DNA of 64,000 nucleotides from Micromonospora sp. U21 (GCF_018070045.1 NZ_JAGPYK010000005.1:186001-250000), one strand, 5' to 3'; counted from the stretch's first letter, positions 1 through 9,680 are shown. Notes: generated by a model not told the origin, from the sequence alone. Made by a program: numbers and translations.

Positions 1-1
1 C

Positions 2-2503
2 GTGTTCAACCTCCGCCCGCCCCGCCCCGCAGACCCGTCGGCCTGGCCGGCTGCGGCGTTGGGCGGGGACACCCACCGGGAGCTGGCCCACTGGCTGGAG
101 ACCTTCGCCGCGTATCGCCGGGAGCTGGCCGCCGGCCCGGCGCTGCTGGACGACGAGCTGGGGCGGCGGCGGACCGTGCTGCGTGGCCTCGCCGACGATC
201 CGAACCTGCGCGGTGGCATCCTGCTCGCCTCCCCGTCGCTGGACCGGTACCTCACCGGCTACCTCACCGGGACCGGCCCGCTCGGCAAGCGGGCCCGCCG
301 GGTAGAGCGGTCGCTGCTGGAGTACGCCTACCGCACCGCCGCCAAGACCAGCCCGTTCAGCAGGCTGACCACCGTGAACGTCGGCACCTTCGAGACCGGG
401 ACCGGCCATATCCTCGACGTCGCGCCGAGCACCGACGAGGCGGGCGCGGCGATGCGGGGCAGTGCCCGCCTCAACCTGGCCGCGCTGGGCCGGTTGTCGA
501 CCATCGTGCTCGCCGACGAGACGCTCCGCGCCGACCTTCCGGTGACCGTGACCAGCGGTTGGCGCATCGCCCACGGCCGACTGCGCTACCTGCGCCGTCG
601 CCGGACCAGCTCGGAAGACGGCGACGCCGCGATCACCCTGGAGTCGATCCACGAGTCGCTCTTCGTGCTCCCCACCGGCCGGGTGCTGCACGACATCCTG
701 GACGCGCTCGCCGGTGGCCGGGTACGACGGATGTGCGACCTGGTCACCGAGCTGGCCACCGACGGGCGCCCCGCCGAGGAGATCGCCCAGTACCTGCACC
801 ACCTGCTCCGGGTCGGTCTACTGGTGGTGCCGAACCTGCAACTGGACATCCACGCCGACGACCCGGTGGAGGGTTACCGGGCGGCGCTGCGGCGGATCGG
901 CCGGGACTGGTCCGACCGGCTGGCCGAGCGGGTGGCCGCGGCGAACCGCCTGGCCTCCGCCTATCCGACCGCTGACCTGCCGGGGCGTCGCCGGGCGCTC
1001 GACGGGATCCGTGACGAGCTGGTCGCCGCCCACACCGATCTCGGCCGCCCCGACGTCCCCGCCCCCCGCACTCTGGTCTACGAGGATGCCACGCGGCACA
1101 CCGGCGCCCCGGTGACCGCCGACCGCGAGCGCTGGGAGCGGGAGGTTCTACCCGGCCTGCGGGCGCTCGCCCGGATCATGCCGGTGTTCGACATCAACCT
1201 TCCCCGCCGGCTGGCCACCAAAGGCTTCTTCCGGGCCCGGTACGGCGCCGGCGGTCGCTGCGACGACCTGCTCACCTTCGCCCACGAGTTCCAGCAGGAC
1301 TTCTTCGAGCACTACAGCGGCCGGATGATGCGCCGCCGGGCGTTCGACGCGGACAACCGCTACGTCCGGCAGGAGAACTGGTTCCGGCAGGAGGAGATCA
1401 CCGCGCTGGACGACGCCCGGCTGGAGGTGGCCCGGCGGATGAACGACGCGTACGACCGACTGCCGGCGGGCGCCGAGGAGCTCGTCCTCGACGATGCGTT
1501 CATGGCCGACATCGCCGCCATGGTGCCGGAGACGCTCGGCACGCTCGACCCCCGGTCGTTCTTCCTCCAACTCGCCGACCAGGGTGGGCGGCACCGGGTG
1601 GTGGTCAACCGGGTCTACTCCGGAATGACACTGCTCTTCTCCCGCTTCGCGCACCTCTTCGCCGAGCAGGACCTCGCCGGCGCGCTCCGCGCCGAACTGG
1701 TCCGGCTCCAGCCGCCCGGCGCGGTGCTCGCCGAACTCAAGGGCGGGTACGACGCGACCAACCTCAACTTGCACCCGGTGGTCACCCCGTACGAGCTGGT
1801 CTGCCCGGGGGAGATCAGCCACCGGCCGGCGGCCGAGCAGATCGACATGGACGACCTCAGCGTCGAGCACGACCCGGTCGCCGACCGCCTGCTGCTGCGC
1901 TCGCGGCGGCTCGACGCCGAGGTCATCCCGGTCTACCTCGGCTTCCTGCTGCCGATGGCGCTGCCGGAGGTGCAGCAGGTGCTGCTCACGTTCGCCTACC
2001 TGGGCATGGCCCAACCCGATCTGTGGGCCGGTACGACCGTGCCGCTGCCCGGCCGGGGCATCGCCGGATACCCCCGCATCGTGCACGGCGACCTGGTGCT
2101 GCAACGGCGAATGTGGAAGCTGCACCCGGATCACCTGCCCTCCCGGACGGCCGGGCAGAGCGACGCCGAGTGGTTCCTCGCGTGGCAGCGGTGGCGGCGC
2201 GACAACGGCCTTCCGCGCCGTGTGTTCGCCACCCCGGAGGGCACCCGGCTCGCCCCGGCGGCCGGGGACGACGCCGCCCAGGGCGGCGCCCGGCCGGACC
2301 ACAAGCCGCTGTACGTGGACTTCGACAGCCACTTCTCCCTGCAACTGCTGGACGCAACGGCGCGTGCCGCGGGCAGCCGGCTGGTGCTGACCGAGATGCT
2401 GCCGGGCCGCGACGAGCAGGTGCTACACGACAGCACCGGCACGTACGTCACCGAACTGACCGTCGAACTCAACGGTGTCCGAGTTGGAGCAGACCATGAC
2501 TGA
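2..2503 (+). CDS. Lantibiotic dehydratase, N-terminal (glutamylation) type, possibly 5'-partial
   Basis: An 833-residue LanB-type protein of the thiopeptide/lanthipeptide dehydratase family. These enzymes transfer glutamate from glutamyl-tRNA to Ser/Thr side chains of a precursor peptide. The family block AKTSPFSRL lies near residue 117, in the expected N-terminal position. Full-length LanB proteins are about 1,000 residues and end in a SpaB_C elimination domain. That domain is absent here and is encoded by the next gene, so this is a split dehydratase as in thiopeptide TbtB/TbtC pairs. The reading frame opens with GTG at base 2, so the true start may lie outside the window. The stop overlaps the next start by 8 bp, which suggests translational coupling. 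No precursor peptide gene is visible inside the window. Confidence 0.85.
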   Translation: MFNLRPPRPADPSAWPAAALGGDTHRELAHWLETFAAYRRELAAGPALLDDELGRRRTVLRGLADDPNLRGGILLASPSLDRYLTGYLTGTGPLGKRARRVERSLLEYAYRTAAKTSPFSRLTTVNVGTFETGTGHILDVAPSTDEAGAAMRGSARLNLAALGRLSTIVLADETLRADLPVTVTSGWRIAHGRLRYLRRRRTSSEDGDAAITLESIHESLFVLPTGRVLHDILDALAGGRVRRMCDLVTELATDGRPAEEIAQYLHHLLRVGLLVVPNLQLDIHADDPVEGYRAALRRIGRDWSDRLAERVAAANRLASAYPTADLPGRRRALDGIRDELVAAHTDLGRPDVPAPRTLVYEDATRHTGAPVTADRERWEREVLPGLRALARIMPVFDINLPRRLATKGFFRARYGAGGRCDDLLTFAHEFQQDFFEHYSGRMMRRRAFDADNRYVRQENWFRQEEITALDDARLEVARRMNDAYDRLPAGAEELVLDDAFMADIAAMVPETLGTLDPRSFFLQLADQGGRHRVVVNRVYSGMTLLFSRFAHLFAEQDLAGALRAELVRLQPPGAVLAELKGGYDATNLNLHPVVTPYELVCPGEISHRPAAEQIDMDDLSVEHDPVADRLLLRSRRLDAEVIPVYLGFLLPMALPEVQQVLLTFAYLGMAQPDLWAGTTVPLPGRGIAGYPRIVHGDLVLQRRMWKLHPDHLPSRTAGQSDAEWFLAWQRWRRDNGLPRRVFATPEGTRLAPAAGDDAAQGGARPDHKPLYVDFDSHFSLQLLDATARAAGSRLVLTEMLPGRDEQVLHDSTGTYVTELTVELNGVRVGADHD

Positions 2504-3542
2504 CCACCCCTCGCCGATCGACCACGGCTGGCTCAGCGTGCACGTCTTCTACGCCAGCAACGCCAACCCCATGCTGGTCGAGGGGGTCCGCCCGCTGGTG
2601 GACGAGCTGCGCGCCGAGGGACTGATCAGCCGGTACTTCTTCATCAAGTACTGGATGGAGGGCCCGCACGTCCGGTTGCGGGTGCTGCCCGCCCCCGGCG
2701 CCGACCCGGCGCTGGTCTGCGCCCGGGTCGACGCGGCCATCGGCGCGTTCCTGCGCCGCCGGCCCGCGCTCTACGAGGTGGACAGCGCGGGCCTGGGCGA
2801 CCTGTACAAGCAGATGTTCCTCGCCGAGTACGGCCGGCAGCGGTGGGACGAGGAGTACGGCCCGAACGGCGACATGCCGATGCGGGCGAACAACAGCTAC
2901 CACCACATCCCGTACGAGCGGGAGTACGGCCGGTACGGCGGCCCCGCCGGCGTCCAGCTGGCCGAGTGGCACTTCGAGCAGTCCAGTGACGTGGTGCTCG
3001 ACCTGCTGGCCACCACGAACGTGCACGTCCGTCCGGTGCTGCTCGGGCTCTCCGCCCAGCTCGCCATGATGATGTGCGCCGTCTTCCTCGACGACGACCG
3101 GCGGATTGCCAGCTTTCTCGACGAGTACCGGCGCTTCTGGGAGGTCTCCTACTCGGAGCCGAGCGACGACTACCACGCCAGCTTCGACACCAGCTACCGG
3201 CGAATGGGCGGCGCCCTGTGCGGCCGGCTCGCCGACATCCGTGCGGCGGCGCGGGAGCAGGCGACCGCGCGCGTGGGCGGAATCGAGGGCCGCTGGCTGG
3301 CGCACTGTCGCACGCTGCGCGAACGGGTGGTGGCGTTGGCACGAGATGGCGAGCTGGTCTTTCAGCGTGGCGGTGGTGCACCCACCCCGCTCACGGACCT
3401 CGACGCCGCGCTGCCCATACTGCTCAGCTCGTACGTGCACATGACCAACAACCGGCTCGGAGTGAGCATCCTCGACGAGATCTACCTGTCGTACCTGATG
3501 CGTGCCGCGCTGCTCGACGACGCACCGGCCGGCGCACGATGA
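2496..3542 (+). CDS. Thiopeptide-type bacteriocin biosynthesis protein (SpaB_C glutamate-elimination subunit)
   Basis: A 348-residue protein of the SpaB_C/thiopeptide-type family. It supplies the elimination half of a split LanB dehydratase, removing glutamate from glutamylated Ser/Thr to leave dehydroamino acids. Family features are the opening HGWLSVHVFYA block and the FIKYWMEGPHVRLRV segment around residues 45-60. ATG 2496 is preferred over an in-frame GTG at 2475 because GGAG sits six bases upstream of it. It overlaps the upstream dehydratase by 8 bp and the downstream metalloprotease by 4 bp (ATGA), so all three are probably made from one transcript. Confidence 0.85.
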   Translation: MTDHPSPIDHGWLSVHVFYASNANPMLVEGVRPLVDELRAEGLISRYFFIKYWMEGPHVRLRVLPAPGADPALVCARVDAAIGAFLRRRPALYEVDSAGLGDLYKQMFLAEYGRQRWDEEYGPNGDMPMRANNSYHHIPYEREYGRYGGPAGVQLAEWHFEQSSDVVLDLLATTNVHVRPVLLGLSAQLAMMMCAVFLDDDRRIASFLDEYRRFWEVSYSEPSDDYHASFDTSYRRMGGALCGRLADIRAAAREQATARVGGIEGRWLAHCRTLRERVVALARDGELVFQRGGGAPTPLTDLDAALPILLSSYVHMTNNRLGVSILDEIYLSYLMRAALLDDAPAGAR

Positions 3543-4819
3543 CGACGGTCGACGCCACCTGGGCCCGCCCCCGACTGCGCGCCGCCGTCGTGCTCGGCCC
3601 CGGCCAGTGGCGGGGCGAGAAGCTCGTGCACCACGTCAAGGACGGCGAGACCGGCTGGTACTACCGGGTCGGGCCGCGCGAGCACTTCCTGCTCTCCCGG
3701 ATGGACGGCACGCGCACCCTCGACGACCTCGCCGCCGAGTACGCCGCGACGTACCGGCGCAGGCTCGGGCCGGAGAACTGGCAGCAGCTCTTCGGCATGC
3801 TGCACCGCCGTCAGCTGCTCGCCGACGCCACCGACCCGGAGACGATCGCCCACCTGACCGCCTCGGCTGCCGAGGGCGCGGCGAAGGCCCGGCGGGGGCC
3901 GTTGTCGGCCCGGTGGCCGCTCTTCGACCCGGACCGGCTCTTCAACCGGCTGCTTCCTCGGCTCGGCCCACTGTTCAGCTGGTGGTTCGTGCTGCCGGCC
4001 CTGCTGGCGGTGCTCGCCGTGACCGGCTATGTCGCGGTGCACCTGCCGGACCTGATAAAGGGGGTGGGTGGCGGACACCGCCCGCTGGCCGCGATCGTGG
4101 CGGCGGTGGTGACCACCTGGGCGATCGTCTTCCTGCACGAGTGTGCGCACGGGTTGACCTGCCGGCACTTCGGCGGCCGGGTCACCGAGATCGGGGTGAT
4201 GTGGCGGTTCCCGCTGCTGGCGCCGTACTGCAAGGTCGACGACATCGTTCTCTTCACCCCCCGGCGGCGGGTGGCCACCGCGTTCGCCGGCGTGTTCGTC
4301 AGCATGCTGGCCCTGGTGCCGTTCGCCGCGATCCGGATCTGGGTAGGGCCCGGTGCGCTGCGCGACCTGGCCGGCACCATGCTGCTCTTCGGCACCGCGA
4401 CCGCCGCGCTCAACCTGGTGCCATTCCTGCGCCTGGACGGCTACCACATGCTCAGCCACGCCCTCAACCTGGCCGATCTGCGGGCCGACACCTACCGGTT
4501 CTGGGGTCGGTTGCTGCGCGGTGGCCCTGCGGCGGTCGCCGGTTACCGCCGCAGGGACCGGCTGATCTACACCGGATACGGCGTGGCCTCGGCGGTCTTC
4601 GCGGTCACCGTGCTGACGCTGCTGGTCCGGTTCTGGTACGTCTCGCTGGCCGGCTGGCTCGGGTCCGGCTGGGCGGTCGCCGTGCTGCTCGCCGAGGCCC
4701 TGCTGTTACTGGGATTCGCGGGTTACCTGGCCCGCCGCCGGAGTGCGGCGGGCGGGGACGCTTCGGCGGCGGGCACGGCGACGAATCAGGCCGGGTCGGC
4801 GCGGCCGAGTCGCCAGTAG
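3539..4819 (+). CDS. PqqD-like / M50-family membrane zinc metalloprotease
   Basis: A 426-residue membrane protein starting at the ATG of an ATGA overlap with the previous gene. The first ~110 residues resemble a PqqD-like peptide-chaperone fold (HHVKDGETGWYYRVG, then a winged-helix-like stretch). The rest is polytopic and carries M50 site-2-protease signatures: HECAH with zinc ligands at His200 and His204 and catalytic Glu201, and an LDGYH motif with Asp300 as the likely third ligand. Such 'putative peptide zinc metalloprotease' proteins sit in RiPP clusters and may cleave leader peptides or process the product at the membrane; that role is inferred from position. The 3' end overlaps the convergent siderophore-interacting protein gene by 34 bp. 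Confidence 0.8.
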   Translation: MTTVDATWARPRLRAAVVLGPGQWRGEKLVHHVKDGETGWYYRVGPREHFLLSRMDGTRTLDDLAAEYAATYRRRLGPENWQQLFGMLHRRQLLADATDPETIAHLTASAAEGAAKARRGPLSARWPLFDPDRLFNRLLPRLGPLFSWWFVLPALLAVLAVTGYVAVHLPDLIKGVGGGHRPLAAIVAAVVTTWAIVFLHECAHGLTCRHFGGRVTEIGVMWRFPLLAPYCKVDDIVLFTPRRRVATAFAGVFVSMLALVPFAAIRIWVGPGALRDLAGTMLLFGTATAALNLVPFLRLDGYHMLSHALNLADLRADTYRFWGRLLRGGPAAVAGYRRRDRLIYTGYGVASAVFAVTVLTLLVRFWYVSLAGWLGSGWAVAVLLAEALLLLGFAGYLARRRSAAGGDASAAGTATNQAGSARPSRQ

Positions 4820-5691
4820 CCCATGAAGGCCACCGCCCGCCGGTCGAGACCCCGCTCCGCGACCAGGTGCCGGCGCAGGGCCCGGATGACGCCCGCTTCC
4901 CCGGCCAGCCACGCGTACAGCGGAACCGGTGGCACCTCGTCGGGAACCTCCCACAGGATCTCGGTGTCGACGTCCACGTCCGCGACGGGCTGGGCGGCCC
5001 CCGTCGCGCCGCCGGCCAGCAGTTCCCCCGCCGCGGCGGCGACGGCCGGCACCAGCCGGCTGCCGTGCCCGCCCGCGCCCCGGGCCAGCCAGCGGACCTC
5101 GACTCGCGGGGGAGCCACCAGCGGCAGCACGTCGTCGACGTCGGGAACCTCCAGCACGACCGTGCCACGGGCATCGCGTGGAAGCCGTTCGCAGATGCCG
5201 CCGATGGCCGGCACGGCGGTCTCGTCCCCGGCCAGCAGCAGGCTCGCCGCCGATGACGGCCGGAACTCGATCCCGCCGTGGTCGCCGTCGTAGCCGGCGT
5301 CCGGCCCGAGGATGGCGATCTCGTCGCCGGCGCTCACTCGCCGGGCCCAGCGGGTCGCCGGGCCGCCGTCGCCGTGCAGCACCAGGTCGACGTCGACCTC
5401 GGCCAGGTGCGGCCGGACCGCCCGTACGGTGTAGGTGCGCACAGGACTGCGCAGGTGCTCGGGCAGGGCCCGCCACTTCGCGTACCAGTCCGGTCCCTCC
5501 GGCAGGCGCACCTCGCGCTGGCCGGGCAGCGGCAGAGCCAGCTTGATCCGCTGGTCGTAACCGTTGTCGGCGAAGCGGTCGAGGTCTCCTCCGGTGAAGG
5601 TCACCCGGATGAAGGACGGGCTCAGCCGGCGTACCGCGCGGACCTCGACGGCGAACATGCGCCACGGGGCGATGGGCCGGGTCTCGGTCAT
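4786..5691 (-). CDS. Siderophore-interacting protein (FAD/NADPH ferric-siderophore reductase)
   Basis: A 301-residue flavoprotein of the SIP family (ViuB/YqjH type), which reduces ferric siderophores in the cytoplasm and releases iron. Visible signatures are the FAD-binding R-x-Y-T-V-R block (RTYTVRAVR, about residues 84-92) and the family C-terminal block WLAGEAGVIRALRRHL. It is the last gene of the leftward iron-uptake operon, 28 bp after the permease, and so should be induced by iron starvation through the iron box upstream of the ATPase gene. Its 3' end overlaps the convergent metalloprotease gene. Confidence 0.9.
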   Translation of the reverse strand: MTETRPIAPWRMFAVEVRAVRRLSPSFIRVTFTGGDLDRFADNGYDQRIKLALPLPGQREVRLPEGPDWYAKWRALPEHLRSPVRTYTVRAVRPHLAEVDVDLVLHGDGGPATRWARRVSAGDEIAILGPDAGYDGDHGGIEFRPSSAASLLLAGDETAVPAIGGICERLPRDARGTVVLEVPDVDDVLPLVAPPRVEVRWLARGAGGHGSRLVPAVAAAAGELLAGGATGAAQPVADVDVDTEILWEVPDEVPPVPLYAWLAGEAGVIRALRRHLVAERGLDRRAVAFMGYWRLGRADPA

Positions 5692-5719
5692 GGTGCCTCT
5701 CTGGTGCTCGGCCGGCGTG

Positions 5720-7831
5720 CTACCGGGGGTGGTTCGCCACGGCGCGGGAGCGCCACAGCAGCCAGACGAAGTAAGGGGTGCCGATCATGGCGGTGACCAG
5801 GCCGGCGGGGATCTGGGCCGGGGCGATGAACGTCCGTCCGAGGGTGTCGGCGATGCTGACCAGCGCCGCGCCGAGCAGGGCCGCCACCGGAAGCACCCGG
5901 GAGTGCCGGCCGCCGACGAGCGCTCGGGCGGCGTGCGGGGCGACCAGGCCGACGAAGCCGATGACCCCGACGGCGGAGACGGCGGTGGAGGTGAGCAGCG
6001 CCGCCGCGCCGAGCGCGACCAGCCGGGTGCGCTCCAGCCGGACGCCCAGCACCCGGGGGGTGTCGTCGTCCAGCGTCATCAGGTCGAGTTCGCGCCGGGC
6101 GGCGACCACAGCCGGGGTGAGCACCAGCAGGGCGATCACCACCGGAAGCACCTGTGTGGACGTGCGGCCGTAGGTGGAGCCGGAGAGCCAGGTCAACGCC
6201 TTCCCGGTGTTCCAGGGGTCGAAGGCGACGATCAGGTATGTGATCAGCGCGGTGCCGCCCTGCCAGGCGCCGAAGCCGATCAGCACCAACCGGTCGGAGC
6301 TGAGCCCGCCGCCCCGCCAGGCAAGGCCGTACACCAGGGCGAACGCCAGCATCGCGCCGAGCCCGGCGACGCCGGAGACGGCCCACACGCCAGCCAGCGG
6401 CACGAAGGTCAGCAGCGCGACCGCGCCGAGTCCGGCGCCGGCGGTGATGCCGAGGATGCCGGGTTCGGCGAGCGGATTGCGGCAGACCGCCTGCACGGTG
6501 GTGCCGGCGACCGCGAGCGCCGCGCCGGCCAGGACCGCCGCGGCGACGCGCGGCCAGCGCTGGTCCAGCACGAAGGTGTACGCGGGCCCGGTGCTGCCGT
6601 TGACCCAGTTGACGAGGTCACCGAGGAGCACCCAGGTGTCGCCGGCGAGCATGCCGACCGTCACGGCGGCGACGGTGACCACGGCGGTGACGGCGACGAC
6701 GGTGCGGTGGAAGGCCGGGGATCGGACGGCCGCGTGCCCGCCGGGCGGGCGGCGCGTGGGGCCGGCGTCGCGGTGCCGGCGAGCCAACCAGATGAGGATC
6801 GCCGCGCCGAACAGGGTGGTGACCACGCCGGTGGGAACCTCCACCCCGGCCTGCCCGCCCATGATGGCGCGCAGCAGCACGTCGGAGCCGAGCACGATGA
6901 CGACCCCGGTGATGCCGGACAGCGGCAGCAGGACGCGGTGCCGGTGCACCCCGGGCACCACCGGGGCTAGCAGCCGGACGATCACCGGGGCGCAGAGGCC
7001 GACGAAGCCGACCGGGCCGGTGAGGGTCACCGCCGCGGCGGACAGCAGGACCGCCAGCACGGTGACGGTGAGTCGGGTACGCCGGACGTCGAGACCGAGC
7101 ACGGTGGCGGTGTCGTCGCCGAGGGCGAGGATGTCGAGGCGGTGCCCGAGCAACACCAGCACGATGACGGCGCCGACGATCACCGGGGTGAGCTGGGTCA
7201 GCGCGACCAGGTCGCTCTGCACCAGTGAACCGTTCCCCCAGGCGAACATGCCGATGGTGGCCTGCTCGAACAGGAGCAGCAGCAGGGTGGTCACCGAGCT
7301 GAGCGCCAGCGCGGTCGCCGAGCCGGCGAGGATGAGTCGGGTGGTGCCGGCCTGTCCGCCGGCGGACATCGCCATCACCAGAGCGGCGGCGGCCAGTCCT
7401 CCGCAGAAGGCGAGTGCGCCGGCGGGCAGCGCGGGCAGCGAGATGCCGAACGCGGCGACGGAGACGATCGCCAGGTGGGCGCCCGCGTTGACGGCCAGGG
7501 TGTCCGGGGAGGCGAGTGGGTTGCGGGCAATGGATTGCAGCGCGGCTCCGGCGACACCGAGCGCGACGCCGATGGCCAGCCCGGCGAGCAGTCGGGGCAG
7601 CCGGGAGGCGACCAGGACGCGGGCCGCCTCGTCGTCGGCGCCGGCGGCGAGCCGCAGCAGGTCCAGGGCGCCGACGGTGGAGGTGCCCTGGGTGAGGTGC
7701 ACCGCGCCGACCACGAGCAGCAGCAGGGTCGCGGCGAGGAAGACGGCGACGACGCGGGGCACGGCCAGCCGTCCGCCCGGAGCTGGCCGGGTGGCCGGCT
7801 CCGGGCGCGGGGGTGCGATCAGCACGCTCAC
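5720..7831 (-). CDS. Iron-siderophore ABC transporter permease, fused FecCD/FhuB type
   Basis: A 703-residue integral membrane protein made of two homologous FecCD permease halves in one chain, as in E. coli FhuB. Each half has the family signature: LAGLAIGVALGVAGAALQ followed by RNPLASPD in the first, and LAGAALAVAGTTVQ followed by CRNPLAEPG in the second. A hydrophilic linker near residues 345-370 separates the halves, and about 18-20 membrane spans are expected. One polypeptide therefore replaces the usual two permeases. The start is GTG at 7831 in a GTGA overlap with the stop of the binding-protein gene. Confidence 0.93.
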   Translation of the reverse strand: MSVLIAPPRPEPATRPAPGGRLAVPRVVAVFLAATLLLLVVGAVHLTQGTSTVGALDLLRLAAGADDEAARVLVASRLPRLLAGLAIGVALGVAGAALQSIARNPLASPDTLAVNAGAHLAIVSVAAFGISLPALPAGALAFCGGLAAAALVMAMSAGGQAGTTRLILAGSATALALSSVTTLLLLLFEQATIGMFAWGNGSLVQSDLVALTQLTPVIVGAVIVLVLLGHRLDILALGDDTATVLGLDVRRTRLTVTVLAVLLSAAAVTLTGPVGFVGLCAPVIVRLLAPVVPGVHRHRVLLPLSGITGVVIVLGSDVLLRAIMGGQAGVEVPTGVVTTLFGAAILIWLARRHRDAGPTRRPPGGHAAVRSPAFHRTVVAVTAVVTVAAVTVGMLAGDTWVLLGDLVNWVNGSTGPAYTFVLDQRWPRVAAAVLAGAALAVAGTTVQAVCRNPLAEPGILGITAGAGLGAVALLTFVPLAGVWAVSGVAGLGAMLAFALVYGLAWRGGGLSSDRLVLIGFGAWQGGTALITYLIVAFDPWNTGKALTWLSGSTYGRTSTQVLPVVIALLVLTPAVVAARRELDLMTLDDDTPRVLGVRLERTRLVALGAAALLTSTAVSAVGVIGFVGLVAPHAARALVGGRHSRVLPVAALLGAALVSIADTLGRTFIAPAQIPAGLVTAMIGTPYFVWLLWRSRAVANHPR

Positions 7832-8811
7832 ACCGTGTAGGTCTTGACGAGCTGGTCGATGTACTGCTTGCCGGACAGCGGGCCGCCGAAGGTCCAGACG
7901 CCGTCGGGCATCTTGTGCAGGTTGCCCCGCTGCACGAACGGCAGCGACCTCCAGATGGCGTTGCCGGCGAGACCGTCAGCGAACACGTCGACACCGTCGG
8001 AGGCGTTGTAGAAGAGGTGCAGGTTCGGGTCCTTGAGGACGGTCATGCCCTCGACGTCGGTCTGGCCGAGACCCCAGACCTCGTCGGTCTTGCCGCTCCA
8101 GGCGTTGCTGAGGCCGAGCTGGATGCCGATCTGGGAGACGAGCGCACCCTGGCCGAACATCCGGATGCTGACGGTGCTGCCCTCCTTCCAACCGTCGGCG
8201 ATGGCGAACGGGCGGCCGGCGGCACCCGCGTCGGCGATCTTCTTCCTGCCGTCGGCGATGGTCGCGTCGAAGTCGGCGAGCAGCTTCTCCGCCTCGGTGG
8301 TCCTGCCGACCGCCTTGGCGATCATGGTGAGGTCCGCGCGCATCCGCCCGAGGTTGTCCTTGGCGTCGCTGCCCTTGGCGACCACGACGGGGACGTACTT
8401 CTCGAGCTGGCTGACCAGGCTGCCGGCCCGATCGTCCTCCATCACGACCAGGTCGGGCTGGAGGGCGACGATCGAGTCCACGCTCGGCTCGCCGCGCGTG
8501 CCGACGTCCTTGACGCCCGGGTCGAGCTTGGCGGCGGTGACCCAGGTGCCGTAGCCCTTGGCGTCGGCGACGCCGACGGGCATCACGCCAAGGCTGACCA
8601 GCATCTCGACCTCACCCCACTCCAGGCCGACGACCTTGGTCGCCGGGGCCTTGAGGGTGACGGCCTTGCCGCGGCCGTCGGTGACGGTGACCGGCCCGCC
8701 GGCCGCCGAGGCGGAGGCCTCGGGGGTCGCGGCGTTCTCGGTGGTGCCGCACGCGCTGAGCGACAGCGCGGCCACCACGGCGATGAGGGCGGTGAAACGG
8801 GTACGGGTCAT
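7828..8811 (-). CDS. Iron-siderophore ABC transporter substrate-binding lipoprotein
   Basis: A 327-residue periplasmic-binding-protein-like lipoprotein (FecB/FepB class, TroA-like fold). The N-terminus has a type II signal peptide ending in LSAC, so the mature protein is lipid-anchored outside the membrane. The following Ser/Ala/Glu-rich linker and the IVALQPDLVVMEDDRAGSL segment are typical of siderophore-binding lipoproteins. It lies between the ATPase gene (35 bp upstream) and the fused permease (4-bp overlap) and should deliver ferric siderophore to that permease. The substrate cannot be read from the sequence. Confidence 0.9.
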   Translation of the reverse strand: MTRTRFTALIAVVAALSLSACGTTENAATPEASASAAGGPVTVTDGRGKAVTLKAPATKVVGLEWGEVEMLVSLGVMPVGVADAKGYGTWVTAAKLDPGVKDVGTRGEPSVDSIVALQPDLVVMEDDRAGSLVSQLEKYVPVVVAKGSDAKDNLGRMRADLTMIAKAVGRTTEAEKLLADFDATIADGRKKIADAGAAGRPFAIADGWKEGSTVSIRMFGQGALVSQIGIQLGLSNAWSGKTDEVWGLGQTDVEGMTVLKDPNLHLFYNASDGVDVFADGLAGNAIWRSLPFVQRGNLHKMPDGVWTFGGPLSGKQYIDQLVKTYTV

Positions 8812-8846
8812 GACGATCTTTCTCTGGTGCGGATCGGAGTGGTCGT

Positions 8847-9680
8847 TCAGATCGGGGTGCGGGTCAGGTGCCGCCCCACGGGGCGGGTGGTGACCAGTCC
8901 GGTGAATGGATCGGCGGTCACCTCGATCCGGATCCCGTAGGTCTCGGTCAGGGCGTTCTCGGTGAACACCGCGGTCGGGGTGCCGGTGGCGCGGACCCGG
9001 CCGTTGTGCAGCAGGACCACCTCGTCGGCCACTGCGGCTGCCTGGTTGAGGTCGTGCAGCACGACGCCGACGGCGACGCCGTGGTCGTCGGCGAGGTCAC
9101 GGACCAGGTCGAGGATCTCCACCTGGTAGCGCAGGTCGAGGAATGTGGTGGGCTCGTCGAGGAGCAGGACCGGGGTGTCCTGGGCCAGGCAGGTGGACAG
9201 CCACACCCGCTGCAGCTCGCCGCCGGAGAGTTCGTCGACCGGTCGGTCCGCCATCGCGGTGACGCCGGTGACGTCCATGGCCCGGGCGATGGCGACGGGA
9301 CCGTTCGGATCCTCCGCCCGCCAGCGCCCCCGGTAGGGGTGCCGTCCGTACCCCACGACGTCACGGACGGTGACCCCGCTGGGTACCGGCCGGCTCTGGG
9401 TGAGCAGGGTGACCCGACGGGCGAACTCCCTGGCCGGCAGGCTTGCCGCGGCGTCGCCGTCGGCGAGGTGAACCGTGCCGGCCTCGATCGGGTGCAGCCG
9501 AGCCAGGGCACGCAGCAGGGTTGACTTGCCGCTGCCATTGGGCCCGACGAGCGCGGTCACCGCACCCCGGCGGAGGCCGATCGTCGCCCCGTGCACCACG
9601 GTCACGCCGTGATAGCCCAGGCGGAGGTCGACGCCCGACAGGCTGTGCTCTCCGGCGGCCGACGCCAACTCCTTCTGCAT
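8847..9680 (-). CDS. Iron-siderophore ABC transporter ATP-binding protein (FepC-like)
   Basis: A 277-residue ABC ATPase. Walker A is GPNGSGKST (about residues 47-55), the signature motif is LSGGE, Walker B is VLLLDEPT, and the switch His is in VLHDLN. The order and the QSRPVPSGVTVRDVVGYGRHPY segment are those of siderophore/cobalamin-type ATPases. It is the first gene of the leftward iron operon. The ATG at 9678-9680 directly abuts the iron box and no Shine-Dalgarno sequence fits between them. A promoter placed on the box would start transcription at the A of the ATG, so the mRNA is probably leaderless. Confidence 0.92.
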   Translation of the reverse strand: MQKELASAAGEHSLSGVDLRLGYHGVTVVHGATIGLRRGAVTALVGPNGSGKSTLLRALARLHPIEAGTVHLADGDAAASLPAREFARRVTLLTQSRPVPSGVTVRDVVGYGRHPYRGRWRAEDPNGPVAIARAMDVTGVTAMADRPVDELSGGELQRVWLSTCLAQDTPVLLLDEPTTFLDLRYQVEILDLVRDLADDHGVAVGVVLHDLNQAAAVADEVVLLHNGRVRATGTPTAVFTENALTETYGIRIEVTADPFTGLVTTRPVGRHLTRTPI

